Source: Acanthaster planci
Lineage: Eukaryota > Echinodermata > Asteroidea > Valvatida > Acanthasteridae
Direction of reading: 5' to 3'
Length of the DNA stretch: 37,055 nt
NCBI RefSeq assembly: GCF_001949145.1
Contig: NW_019091653.1
Span: 247,260 to 284,314 of the forward strand
Shown: positions 1 to 9,391 of the stretch, one piece after another
Layout: each line of letters opens with the position of its first letter
How positions within the stretch are numbered: position 1 is the first letter of the stretch
Made by a program: the position numbers and the translations under genes
The notes under the pieces: generated by a model
What the model was told of the DNA's origin: nothing
Databases searched by the model: none
The model's input: only the letters and a program-made list of their open reading frames with translations

Positions 1-182
1 GTCCCCAAATCTTTGTTATCTGAGCCCTATCACATTATACAGTAATCATATGTACATATAACCAGGTATCCGACTGAAACAACATCGGTGTAGCGGTAAC
101 TACTGCCCTACACACAAATATCACCGGTGGGCCAGAGCAAAATGCACTGCCTGAATATACCTAAAGAAAAGCCTGTGTCACA
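1..182 (-). repeat. partial 3' LTR of the BEL/Pao element
   Basis: Read on the minus strand, a purine-rich tract is followed directly by TGTGACACAGGC, which fits the TG start of a 3' LTR. The rest of the LTR continues past base 1. This is inferred from position and the TG start only, because no second LTR copy is available for comparison. Confidence 0.4.
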
Positions 183-193
183 TTCCGGCCCCT
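183..193 (-). promoter_or_regulatory. polypurine tract of the retrotransposon
   Basis: AGGGGCCGGAA on the minus strand lies just before the proposed LTR start and downstream of the integrase stop. In LTR elements such a tract primes plus-strand DNA synthesis. Two internal C bases make it imperfect. Confidence 0.4.
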
Positions 194-334
194 AAATGTA
201 AGAGTTATAAGCGAACATTTACAATAACAATCTTGTAATCAGGCTTACAGTAAACCTTAAGCACTACTTTAAACATTAACACAAGAAATAGTCGCCATAA
301 AGGGCGACTGGCTTAAACTGGCAGAACTGAATGC

Positions 335-1548
335 TTAGTCCTCGACACTGTCCAGCAGGCACAACTTAGTGATGGGCCTGATAAAGCTTCCAGTGGCTGT
401 ACAGACTTATGCACTCAGCACAAGTCCGGGAAGCGTCTTTAATATCCAAGCCAGAGGCCAACGACTCCTGGGTAAGTTGTCATCCCTCACCAACACCAGG
501 TTGTGTCTCAATCCAACGTTGTCGACGTTGGAGCGTTGGGAGATACTCAGCAGTCCAGCACCTCCAAAACTGCTCGACTAGAAACTGCACGTGTTTCCAT
601 CGTCTCCCGTACTGGTCAGTTGTCTTGGTGTCACAGAGCAGTATCGGGTGACCGTATCCGAGTTTCAACAGGTGATTGGGTGTGAGTGGCTCAAGGACCT
701 TGGGGTCCTCCAAGATGGCTGTGATGGGTCTAGCATTGACAACAGATTCTACCTAACAAAGCAAGGTGTCGAGTCTCTTGTCGTCAAGCACCTGGTTACA
801 CAGAAGTGAATTCAGAACTTTGCGACAGGTGTGAATTTGGCACTCCCAAACCCTGCCCATATGCGATGCCCCTGGGGGGTTGAACTGACATTCAACCTTT
901 CCGTCAAGGAAGAAGCCCTCTATCTTCTTGCTCCTTCCAATGCGCTCAATAGCTGACTTCAGCTACCTCTCTCCACCAATGAAATTCGTCCCATTGTCAG
1001 AGTAAATCTTCTTTGGGGTTCCCCTCCTGGCGGCAAATCTGAGGAAGGCGTTAAGGAAAGCATCAGTGTCAAGAGAGTGCAACTTCTCCAGGNTGGATGG
1101 CTCTCATAGCCATACAGGTGAATATGCAACCGCACCTCTTTTCTCTGCTCCTGCCACGTTTAACGTAAAACAGTTCAAAGCAATCGACACCTGTGCGGCT
1201 AAATGGCGGGTTACCTGAAGTAATTCTGTAAGCTGGCAGATCGGCCATGCGTTGCACACCAGGTGGTCCTCGCAGTCTTCAGCAGAGCACAAATTCCTTC
1301 AGAATGCGGTTGATCAGGGGTCGTGCTTTAGAAATCCAATACTGTCGTCGTACGAAGGACAGCACATATTCCTTGCCTGAGTGGCCAGACAAAGATTCAT
1401 GCGCATGACGAATTAGCAGAGTGGCTAGATGGCATTCACGGGGCAAAATTGCTGGAAACTTGGACGATGCCATAATTGAAGCATGTCTAAGTCTACCACC
1501 TAGCCTCAATACTCCATGCTCATCAATACATGGCGCTAGACTGTACAA
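335..1548 (-). pseudogene. pol: BEL/Pao integrase (zinc domain, core, C-terminus), broken
   Basis: The frame at 1548-1279 is the H2C2-type zinc domain, with DEHGVLRLGGRLRHA, then HLATLLIRHAHE, GHSGKEYVLS and a Cys-rich end. The integrase core continues at 1257-1069 with SRTGVDCFELFYVKRGR, whose Asp is the first catalytic acid. A further piece at about 1070-960 contains a SDNGTNF-type second acid motif (read by eye across frame changes). 713-480 holds the region after the core (EDPKVLEPLTPNHLL). The end matches the usual C-terminus, with GSFIRPITKLCLLDSVED and a stop at 335-337. At least three frame changes and the N at 1093 interrupt it. The family inserts element cDNA into the host genome; this copy cannot be functional as it stands. 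Confidence 0.88.
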
Positions 1549-1569
1549 AGAACTCTGACCATGGCTAGT

Positions 1570-2150
1570 TCAGCATCTTCAACTTCACCCACCGTTAACT
1601 TCAGGGAGCGTTTATCTTCCCCATCCGGGTACCTGGGTCTCTGTCCCTCCATCTCTTACTGTCAAGCAGAATTTGAGCACTGCATCCTCTAGATGCATTA
1701 TAAGCAGGATTCTGCTTTGTGTCGACATGTCTCCACTGACTGGCAGTAGACCCATCATGGATCGTTGGCTACAAAGGTTTGAAAACATTTTGATTCATTG
1801 TTAATATACTGGAGAACCAGCATACTGTCTGTCCAGAACGTTGGCCCTTGGACCTGTAGCCTCCGCTCTCGCCTGAGCACTTGATCCATCTTCACTGCAA
1901 TGACCGCAGCAGACAGCTCTAATCTTCAGATGGTCATGGTCTTGAGTGGAGCTAGTCGTGACTTGCCAGTAAGGAAGCTGAGGTGGACATCACAATCATT
2001 GTTGACGAATCGGGCATAGGACACACAACCGTAAGCATTCTGTGAGGCATCAGAGAAGTGATGTAGACAGCTTTCACAAACATATCCGAAGTCCCTTGGA
2101 ACCAGGCCTCTATTGACAGCAAACTGCTCCAACTTTGGAAGGTCATCCAA
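1570..2150 (-). pseudogene. pol: RNase H domain of BEL/Pao Pol, broken
   Basis: The minus strand reads LHHFSDASQNAYGCVSYAR, in which the Asp of SDAS is the first RNase H catalytic acid, followed by SRLAPLKTMTI. In a shifted frame downstream, pieces resembling the usual TIPRLELSAA and WTDS motifs can be read by eye, ending near the tryptophan-rich linker before the integrase. The domain normally removes RNA from the RNA:DNA hybrid. It sits directly after the reverse transcriptase, as expected. The frame changes near 1950. Confidence 0.75.
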
Positions 2151-3118
2151 CTATCTAGCCCACTGACTTTGTGTGTTGGCTTCCAGTGGCTCGTCCCTCC
2201 CTTTCCAACTACTCTGCACTCATTCTGAAACAATATTTTGGCTACCAGAACGTATAGCCACAAAAAACCAAGAGGGTCATACACTGAACTTAGGGTACTC
2301 AGAAGAGCTCTCTTGGTGTGACAGCCATGATTCAACATTATCTTGACTCCTATCTGGTCATGTTCGGTGTCCCAGCGTACTCCCAGGGCTCTCTCTGAAG
2401 GAAGGCATGCATGGTCAAGGTCCAGGTTGGAGAAAGCCTTGGCCTTTTCAGCCGTTGGTATTGACTCAATAACCTTTCTACTACTGCAGATCCATTTAGT
2501 CAGATGAAAACCACCTTCAGCTACATGTACCAAATGCGATAACTGTTTGATCATATCTATGGCATCATTATCTGACTTGAAAGATTTGAGAAGATCATCC
2601 ACATAAAAGTTTTCTTTCACAGCCGGGACTGCATCACTACTGTACATCTCCATGTTGTCATTTGCAGTACGATGAAGAGCGAATGCAGCACAACTTGGAT
2701 TCCATACCCCTCCAAAGGGGTGGACTGTCATATGGAAAACCTCTGGGGGTTTGGTCAAATCTCCTTCAGGCCACCAAAAAAATCTTATCACATCCCTGTG
2801 TTCTTTGGAGACACCAACCTGGTGGAACATTTTTTCAATGTCTCCCATCAATCCCACCTTGCGCTCTCGGAACCAGATAAGTACTCCCACAAGCTTGTTC
2901 ATCATGTCCAGCCCCTGAAGTACTTGGTCATTAAAGCGAGGTGTTACAGCACGATCATAAATGATCCTCAGCTTTTCAGGCTTGTTCGGATTTGGAACGC
3001 AATGATGAGGCAAGTACCAAGTTAGTCCTGATGATGACTCCAGCTCCTGCCCAGGAACCCTTTCGGCAAACCTTCTAGTCAGCAGGTCCTGCATCTCTGC
3101 ACAGTACCTGGAGTGCAA
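1952..3118 (-). pseudogene. pol: BEL/Pao reverse transcriptase
   Basis: The open frame covers 388 residues. Family motifs include LTWYLPHHCVPNPNKPEKLR (about 32-51), IIYDRA (52-57), GDIEKMFHQV (92-101, with the first catalytic Asp) and ENFYVDDLLKSF (169-180, YVDD active site). RVRFFWW-type and HPFGGVWNPSCA stretches are also typical of Pao reverse transcriptases. The enzyme copies element RNA into DNA in the cytoplasm. It should be fused to Gag/protease upstream, and the sequence between 3118 and 3178 contains the break. The C-terminal part overlaps the RNase H domain in another frame. Confidence 0.93.
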
Positions 3119-3177
3119 CCTTTCTGCAACACTCCTGTTGTCAGGCAGATTTGGAGGCTATGACTTGAATGGTATGT

Positions 3178-5315
3178 TCAATTGGTAGTGGCCACCAATA
3201 AGGGTGACAGAGTTGTTCCATGCCTTGCTGGCCTTCTTGTCGTCCAGAGACATGGTTCTATCATCAGACAGGTCTGCAGTATCCAGCTTCCAAATCGCTC
3301 AAACTGAAAATCGAGGCCTCCCTGCACGAAGTTGGACACAGCTTCTGTCAGACTCTTGCCAGCTAGTGGCCCATTTACCGTCCAACCAAGGCAGGTTCTG
3401 ACGGCATAGGGTTCGCCTTCCCCACCATGCCTCACTTCCAAAGGAACAAGGGCCTGTGGAGCATCTTGTCCGATCAGCAAAGTTACACCTTCCTTCGTCA
3501 TGTATGGGACAGGGGTGTCTCTCAGGAGTCCAAACTTCTTCAGGTCCTCATGGGTGTCACATGAATCTCTCAGAGTTGGGAACTTGGTCAGGGTATGTGT
3601 CTTTGGGATGCGAAAAGACTTTCTGATGTGAGCCTTGCCAACAGTTCCAGAAATGTCTAGCGCAACAACCAGTGTTTCAACATGTGCACTCTTGTTCAGC
3701 GTGTCCAGAGACAAAGACTGGGGAGTTCCCTCAAGACTTAACATCTTCACTAGTCCCATTGAGCAGAACGATCTGTTGCTCCCGGGGTCCAGAAGAGCAT
3801 GAGTTTTTAGCCACTCTCCATAACCTGCGCCTCTCACCATCACGGCAACGACTGGTAGGGCTACCTTGGAGCGTTCTTGACCAGATCTACATGCAAGGCT
3901 AGTTGCTCCACGTGTCTGTTCGTCAGAGGTCTCCTCTACTGAAGCACTGGCAGGTTCAGGACTCTTTTGCTGAAAGGCACCGTGTAACATTTTATCATGT
4001 CTTCCTCGACAACCTTCAATACTGCAAGGAGCCGCTTCACACTTTCTTGAGAACTGTTTACAGGAGAGGCAATTGAAGCACAACTTGCTCTCGCTTGCCA
4101 ACTTAACACGGTCTGGCGGAGACATCTTTCTGAAGTTATCACAGTCTTTGAGTGCGTGTCCTGCAGAGCACAATGGGCAAGTTGTCTTCAGCATTCTTGT
4201 CCTGCCCATCTGATACCTGGAGGAGTCACTCTCAACTTTCTGGTCAGACTGCTTGGTGGCTTGGATACTGTATTTAACTCCCTTCTTGGCTGACGATTTC
4301 TCTTTGCTGTTTCGTTTCTCTAACCCATAGATCGGATAATTCACTTCTCGGGCTGCTTTGTTGAGAAACTTGACAAGCACCGCAATGTTAGGATAGTGAC
4401 CAGTCTCTTCAAGAATACGTACAGCCTTGGAGCGCCATTTAGCTCGGAAGTACTGTGGCAGTCTCTTTATTATGAGGCTGAGGCTTCTCTTAGTGTCAAC
4501 TTGATCAAGTTTTTTCATTGCTGTCAAAGCAACTCTGCAACTCTGCAGGTCATCAGCTAACTTTTGGATACCTCGACGGTCCCCTGGCGGGATGCGTGGG
4601 CCTTCTGTAACTTTATTGACCCAGGTTTCCAAAATCTTTTTGTAATTGTTGCCAAACCGTTCCCGTAGTAGTTTTCTAGCCCTAATGTAGTTCTCGTCTG
4701 GTTGCATGACAGCACAACATCGAATAACTGCAAGAGCATCACCTTTGCAATACTGGAAAAGCCGGTTTAACTTGACACTGGCCCCCACGTTGCTCTTCCA
4801 AACTGCGGCATCAAAACTAGAAATGAAGATCCAATAGTCGAGCGGATCGCCACTGAACTTGACAAGTTCACATTTGGGCAGGAAGTGCGTCGATCATCTC
4901 ACGTTGCAAAGGCGCAGTTGAGGGGTTGCACAGGGACGACAGGTGAAGCGGATGGGGAAGATAGCTTTACTTCCACGGGCGACTGCGGAGTACCAATTAA
5001 TCACTGGTTTACCCTCTCTGCAGCGGTTTGCCCACCGAAGCTCAAGTCCTGTTGAACTTCCTGTGGAAATTGTTCGTCAATATCTTCCAGAGCCCTTTGT
5101 TCAGCCTCAGCCTTGGCAATATCCATTTGAAGTTTGCAGTCTCGCTTGCGCTGTTGTAGTCTGAACTCTTCTTCTTCAATGGCTTTCATTGCTGCTACAT
5201 TTGAAGCTTCTGCCTTTAGACTTGCCAATGTCATGGCCGTTTTTAGCCTGGCACTGTTAATTGTACCAGCTAATTGTACTGCTAATTGTACCAGCCTTGC
5301 TGGATTTACTGGCAT
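3178..5315 (-). pseudogene. gag: BEL/Pao Gag and aspartic protease
   Basis: The Gag N-terminus begins at 5315 with a charged, coiled-coil-like stretch rich in Lys/Glu/Ala (104 residues to a stop near 5001). After a broken linker the frame resumes at about 4880 and continues to 3178. It has a DUF1759-like region (LPQYFRAKW and the preceding helices) and a first Cys/His cluster, CPLCSAGHALKDC (residues 204-216 of the 536-residue frame from 4788). A second cluster, CFNCLSCKQFSRKC, is at 237-250. The protease motif ALLDPGSNRSF starts at 331 and is followed by DUF1758-like sequence with LIGQD and GWTVNGP. Gag would package element RNA and the protease would cut the polyprotein. Confidence 0.88.
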
Positions 5316-5904
5316 TAGAAATCGACATGTTTGGCATATACAGGTATTACCAAGTTAAAACAATAAAGAGGGAAAATAACAATGAAACATTCAACAGCAA
5401 TGCAATAATGATCAACAGAATAGATGTGAATCCTAAATTCGAACAAGTGCAATGGCAATACATGTGCAATCAAATAAATATATCACAATTAGGATACAAC
5501 AATAAATCACAATAATCATTCAGAAGTTTGCACAGTTCAGCACCCAAGAGTTCAGTCAACTTTCCTCGATGCAAATGAAAATGATGTTTCCTTCCAAGGT
5601 TGATGGACTGGTACATAGTCAATAATGTCTAATCACTGCACAGATTATGCCGTTAACTACGCCACAGGATCCTCGTTCTGGAAGAACGCCTGATGATCAC
5701 AAATCAAACCACACATTGTAGGTTAGTCACTGCAAACACAGCCTAACCTAACTTCTCCAGGTGCAGGTACGGTACATGAAGCGCTTGTCTCTTCAGGGCT
5801 TGTCCTCACCTCTCAACTGCTGGATCAGAAGGTTTCCAAGACAGCATAGTGTTTCCACATGATGGACCAATGACTGTCGAATGGGGGGGGGCTGGCTCAC
5901 TTGG
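5316..5904. other. leader/flank between retrotransposon and virus-like block
   Basis: No supported gene. The stretch may contain the retrotransposon leader on the minus strand. It has no LTR matching bases 1-182 and no convincing primer-binding site. The junction with the virus-like block lies somewhere near 5840-5910; a run of nine G at 5884-5892 is close to it. Confidence 0.4.
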
Positions 5905-6203
5905 TTTCAACCTCATGAACTCAACGTTGTTTAAAAACAAAACGTATTTAGAAAGGTTGTTGGTATACACCGACGAAAATGTTTATTTGTGTGATTTAGA
6001 CCGGGAGAAGTTAGAATTAAATGAAGCGATTGACTTGTATCAAAAAGCTTTTGCCGGCGTAAATACACTGTTAGTCGTTTGTCGTGGATGACTGCGCGTC
6101 GGATCAGTTTATTAAATATCGGAATATATATCGCTGGGTATATTGCCAACAGTTTGCCTACGGGTTAAAAAGTAGGTTTAAAAATTGGTTTATTTTAAAG
6201 TAA
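5905..6203 (+). pseudogene. possible viral packaging-ATPase fragment (Walker B region)
   Basis: The frame ending at 6091 reads through a charged helix into VNTLLVV. One base later, in the next frame, it continues with VDDCASDQFIK and runs open to a stop at 6201. A hydrophobic strand followed by DD and a small residue matches the Walker B segment of A32/FtsK-like packaging ATPases found in large DNA viruses and Polinton-type elements. The Walker A half would lie upstream but is absent, replaced by flanking sequence. The residues after DQFIKYR do not resemble the expected Arg-finger region. Family assignment rests on one motif and the setting. Confidence 0.4.
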
Positions 6204-6248
6204 CAATAGCAGAAGGTGGATTTGACGACGAAATGGGTGACTTGGAAA

Positions 6249-6289
6249 ATCGAGAAGAACAACAAGCCGATCGAGAAGAACAACAAGCC
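6249..6289 (+). repeat. 21-base tandem direct repeat encoding a heptad
   Basis: Two copies of ATCGAGAAGAACAACAAGCC occur with a period of 21 bases, giving two in-phase seven-residue units rich in Glu and Gln. They lie immediately before the in-frame TAG. Confidence 0.85.
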
Positions 6290-6321
6290 AAATAGGAATT
6301 GACATGGAACGATAGCTTTGA

Positions 6322-6397
6322 TCCAACCGCTGATTTGGGTCTAACCGAAGAAACGACATTTATCGAAGGCTCGGTAAGACCAATATCAGCGGTTGGA
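6322..6397. repeat. 21-base inverted repeat within a coding frame
   Basis: 6322-6342 pairs with 6377-6397 with two mismatches, enclosing 34 bases. Both arms lie inside the same open frame, where they encode different residues. Confidence 0.75.
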
Positions 6398-6504
6398 CCA
6401 AAAAAAGATGTCTTAGTCACGAGCAGAGTAATGTTTAGAACCAATTCGGCGGTAGATAATTTCTATGATTATTTTAAACGTGCCGGTCGATCGATCGGAT
6501 ATTT

Positions 6505-6530
6505 CCACTTTCTCGAAATTGAGAAAGTGG
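6505..6530. terminator. hairpin at converging gene ends
   Basis: CCACTTTCTC and GAGAAAGTGG form a perfect 10-bp stem with a 6-base loop. It ends three bases before the TAA at 6533 and is followed by a T-rich run (6537-6546). It may form the 3' end of both converging transcripts, as hairpins do in some large DNA viruses. The function is inferred. Confidence 0.5.
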
Positions 6531-6563
6531 GTTAATTATTTTTTTTGCCTTCTACTTTTTGGT

Positions 6564-7671
6564 TTAAGTTAATACGTTGTACAACATAAATCCAAGGCCG
6601 GCAACGGTAATCGTTCCTACGGTTAACGACAATTTTTCTTCGTTGAGAACGTCCAACTGTTTCTTTTCGATAGGTGCTGTTGGTGGTAAAATATTTGGAG
6701 TAGTTTCCGTTTTGGGAGTAGGTTCCACCTCTGTAACTTCTTCATCAAAATCCTGGATTCTGGAGGCACAACGCTAGAATTGTTGTATCCTTCAAATGTT
6801 CCTGTTCTTAAGTCCATGTCCGACAGTATTAAATACAACCTCGGTGCGACTACAAATTCAACGGCGTTTTTCCATACTGCAACGATCTTGGAATTGGTCT
6901 ATACTTTGCTCTAAGTCGGCACCGAATTTTTCAAAGATTACCGATGGTTATAAACTGCCGTTGGACGCGTCTAATCCGGTGCCACGTGCCATTACGCTCG
7001 TTTTCGTTGGGCTTGGGCACCCAGCAACGCAAAAACGTAGGCTCTGATTGATTGGTTCACCTTTGTGATTCCCCCGTCTGTAAGTTTACTCTTTTTCGGT
7101 ATAACCCTTTGGGCGGTTTGGCCCACTCGAAGCGCATGTAGGTAGAGCCCGCGTATTTGCCGTTTATACGTGTAAATCGTATGCGTCATAGTTTTTGGCA
7201 CCGGTACGAACCCGTCGTCGTAATAATACGCCGTTCTTAACCTATTTGAGACGGTGTCCCTCGGTTGTTTAAACGATTTATTTTGGTCGACGTTAAACAG
7301 CAGGCAAGTGTCAGTTAACTCTCGTTGGTCGTAATTATTGTGCAACGCGTCAAATATGTCGTCGCTCGGAATAGACATCACGCAGTCGTGAAACATCTTT
7401 CTCACCTTGTAATACACGTGGAATTAAACAGCACAGACACGTATGGAATAGGATCGGTTAACAGGTCAAAACCTACCCCACAAGCCGTCGTTACCCAATA
7501 GACCTGAAAATTAAATTGATTTTGGTAAAATGATCTTGGGTCGGTTGTCCAACGGTTAACGGCTTCGTCCGTTTTGACTTTTGGCAATTTATACGCCTCG
7601 GTTAAATTTGGAAACACAGCAGATAAGTCATAATCTTTATTGACTACGATCAATAATTGACTGGCTCCCAT
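6564..7671 (-). pseudogene. long structural-type protein of unknown family, fragmented
   Basis: The start at 7671 opens a frame with MGASQLLIVVNKDYDLS and FQVYWVTTACGVGFDLLTD. Near 7417 the frame changes, and coding sense continues from FHVYYKVRK to VNQSIRAYVFALLGAQAQ (about 7000). It changes again at about 6994. A stop codon lies near 6953, and further shifts near 6900 and 6770 lead to a Pro/Thr/Glu-rich stretch. The end is a hydrophobic segment (LTVGTITVAGLGFMLY) with a stop at 6564-6566. All pieces are colinear and together would be about 365 residues, so I treat them as one broken gene. The phrase around SIRAYVFALLGAQAQ reminds me of a repeated, uncharacterised protein family in invertebrate genomes, but I cannot name it. 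The terminal segment could be a membrane anchor. Confidence 0.6.
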
Positions 7672-7711
7672 CTTTTACTTTATGATAAACTAATTCAAAA
7701 AGAAACCAGTT

Positions 7712-8367
7712 TTATAAAGGAGGTGTGGTGGGTACTTGGTAAGCGGGTGATTGTTCTTGGTACGGTCTTCCTAAATATTGGACGGACTTTGTTAAATTTA
7801 TTCGCCAAGTTTTTTATAAGGTCTTTTTAAAAACTGCTGCCCTTTCGTTGGCAAGCGCTTCCGCCTTTTTTGCACTTGACGGTAAATCCGTCAATTTAGC
7901 TTCTTGCAACTTGGTCGTCGTGTTTGACCAAATCTCTTCCTTCAACTCGTTAAAGTTCCTAAGATCGGACAAAATCAAGACAAATTCTTCTTGAGAAATA
8001 TGACCGTCTTTGATCGCGCAAGAGACGTATTCCTCGATGGTGTTTAGCTTGGCATCGCAAAACATTCTAATTTGATCGTGCTTTTTAGTTTTGTGAGTCA
8101 ACCCTCGACGGGCGTACTTTAACACTGCGTAAGCGCCAAATGCACCTATGGCTATGCCCTCCATCACTAGTCCGACGGGTCCGGTAATGACTCCCATTTT
8201 AGCCTTTTGCTTTGACTCCGTATTCCACATAATTTAGCGTGGTTAATATCCGTTTGATATTTTGTAAAAAGTCTTGCGTGCGTCGCGTTCTCGTAAGATA
8301 TGTCCGCGGAATCCTTCGATTTTTTAAAGGCAGTAAACTTTAGTTGCTTCGGCTTGAACCCACTCAA
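7712..8367 (-). pseudogene. unknown membrane-associated virus-like protein, frameshifted
   Basis: A frame starts at 8367 (MSGFKPKQLKFTAFKK) and runs to about 8167. A second frame of 138 codons (8230-7814) overlaps it. I read them as one gene broken near 8190; two overlapping genes are the alternative. The second part has a Gly/Ala-rich hydrophobic segment (GVITGPVGLVMEGIAIGAFG) that could cross a membrane. A charged helical region follows, with LNTIEEYVSCAIKDGHISQE and EEFVLILSDLRNF, resembling an EF-hand-like or simple helical hairpin. Past the stop at 7814, coding sense appears to continue in shifted frames to a Pro-rich tail ending at 7712 (YQVPTTPPL). No family name can be given with confidence. 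Confidence 0.55.
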
Positions 8368-8445
8368 GTCGTCATCTTTTTAAAATATACATTTTATAAT
8401 CACGCAGTTAAAATGTTTAGTTCGTTGAAATGTTTAGTTCGATAA

Positions 8446-8631
8446 TTATTCGTTACTGCGGAAATAACTGTTTGTCGATATCACTTGCAATAAATCAAAC
8501 GACTTCCCGTTGTAAAAGTTGACGTTAGTATCCCACTAAGGGCAATAGATGTAAGCAGATTACGTTTTTCAATTTAAACCTTCGGGATTTTTGAACAAAT
8601 AAAAAGCGTGCGTTTCGATGTGATTCGACAT
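8446..8631 (-). pseudogene. small virus-like ORF, broken
   Basis: ATG at 8631 opens MSNHIETHAFYLFKNPEG and stops after 20 codons. In other frames, coding-like sequence resumes and ends with NFYNGKSFDLLQV at a stop at 8446-8448. Together they would make about 60 residues. Unknown function. It sits directly downstream of the TFIIS-type gene on the same strand. A 17-base direct repeat (AAATGTTTAGTTCG unit) lies just beyond at 8411-8441. Confidence 0.35.
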
Positions 8632-9121
8632 GTTTTAAAATAAGTTTAACTTAAATCTTTTTATGCGTATCACAATTTCTACATACTAACCATGTCGTAA
8701 TGCCCTCCTCACCCGAGCGAGTCTGCAATTGTTGATAATAGGCGCCAGTATTTTTACACACTTGACATTTTTGAAGTGGGTTTATCGTTGATCGCGTCGT
8801 ATTGCGTACGGTTAATTTATTAACTATATTAAAAATATTATTTACAAAATGAATTCGACGCCGAAACTTTTGGCAATAGTTTCACACATGTTTTAAAATA
8901 TTAAAGTTTAACTTAAATCTTTTTACGCGTATCACAATTTCTACATACTCACCCGAGCGAGTCTGCAATTGTTGATAATACGCGCCATTATTTTTACACA
9001 CTTGACATTTTTGAAGTGGGTTTATCGTTGATCGCGTCGTATCGAGTACGGTTAATTTATTAACTATATTAAAATAATTATTTATAAAATGAATTCGACG
9101 CCGAAACTTTTGGCAATAGTT
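8628..9121. repeat. tandem duplication of about 258 bases carrying the TFIIS zinc ribbon
   Basis: 8628-8884 and 8886-9121 are close copies by eye. The right copy lacks a 22-base segment present at about 8690-8711 of the left copy. The duplication boundary starts at ACATGTTTTAAAA in both copies. Confidence 0.9.
8651..8881 (-). pseudogene. TFIIS-type zinc ribbon, copy with intact ribbon but no start
   Basis: The minus strand encodes KCQVC, 24 residues, then CRNC, exactly the C-x2-C-x24-C-x2-C spacing of the TFIIS C-terminal zinc ribbon. Between them is QLQTRSGEEGITT, corresponding to the conserved loop whose acidic pair reaches the RNA polymerase active centre and stimulates cleavage of backtracked RNA. 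The acidic pair is Glu-Glu here. The protein is small (about 77 residues in the open stretch) and lacks the N-terminal TFIIS domains, as do minimal viral versions. An in-frame TGA (8882-8884) closes the frame just upstream, so this copy has no ATG. Copy B, to the right, has one. Confidence 0.85.
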
Positions 9122-9127
9122 TTGCAT
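8882..9127 (-). pseudogene. TFIIS-type zinc ribbon, copy with start but truncated ribbon
   Basis: ATG at 9127 begins MQNYCQKFRRRIHFINN and continues through KCQVCKNNGAYYQQLQTRSG, nearly identical to the left copy. The 22-base deletion then shifts the frame, so the second Cys pair is lost and the protein ends in an unrelated Lys/Phe-rich tail. It therefore cannot fold the zinc ribbon. The two copies each keep one end of the gene, as expected when a single gene suffers a tandem duplication followed by decay, or when an assembler joins two alleles. Confidence 0.85.
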
Positions 9128-9177
9128 TTAAATTGTAGACTCATTTATAATTTAACCGCCGTTTTCTGAAAAGTTTC

Positions 9178-9391
9178 TCAATTATTTTGCGGCGCCGGTG
9201 TAATGTTTCTCAGAGACTTTAAACAGGCCTTTACGGTTTCTGCAGTTTCTTTTGTTACATCTTGATAACATACGGCAAATAAAGCTCGGAACAGTTTGCC
9301 TCTGGAAATTTTGCCCGCTAAAACTTGGTATACTTTATGTTCGATGAGACCCGCTTGTTCTGCAGTTAATTTCTTTAAACATCTTACTCAT
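9178..9391 (-). pseudogene. small unknown virus-like protein, one frameshift
   Basis: ATG at 9391 starts MSKMFK. The frame then shifts within an A/T run, and coding sense continues as KLTAEQAGLIEHKVYQVLAG and FRALFAVCYQDVTKETAE to a stop at 9178-9180. In total it is about 71 residues, mainly alpha-helical in pattern. Not recognised. Its ATG overlaps the TGA of the upstream frame as ATGA, the tight packing expected of a virus or plasmid rather than a host gene. Confidence 0.5.

Larger units (their letters stand above)
1..5315 (-). mobile_element. BEL/Pao LTR retrotransposon, decayed
   Basis: On the minus strand the order is Gag with a DUF1759-like region, zinc knuckles, aspartic protease, reverse transcriptase with YVDD, RNase H, H2C2 zinc domain, integrase core and integrase C-terminus. 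This order and the motif wording are those of BEL/Pao elements. The frames are broken by several shifts and stops, so the copy is inactive. The 3' LTR starts at about 182 and runs off the window. No matching 5' LTR was found beyond 5315, so the 5' end is missing or has been replaced. One N sits in the integrase at 1093. Confidence 0.92.
6190..6535 (+). pseudogene. unknown virus-like protein with heptad repeat
   Basis: The frame contains two consecutive REEQQA(D/K) heptads encoded by a 21-base direct repeat (6249-6289), then an in-frame TAG at 6293-6295. It reads on for about 79 codons in the same frame to a TAA at 6533-6535. The C-terminal part has a mixed hydrophobic pattern (VLVTSRVMFRTNSAVDNFYD) typical of a folded domain. 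No family recognised. A possible start is ATG at 6233, because the frame is closed by a stop just upstream of 6190. It converges with the minus-strand gene that ends at 6564, leaving about 28 bases between them. Confidence 0.5.

Noticed and set aside
5316-5500. Primer-binding site for the BEL/Pao element
   Set aside because: A TGGTAATACC string on the minus strand was considered, but no tRNA match could be verified and no adjoining LTR exists.
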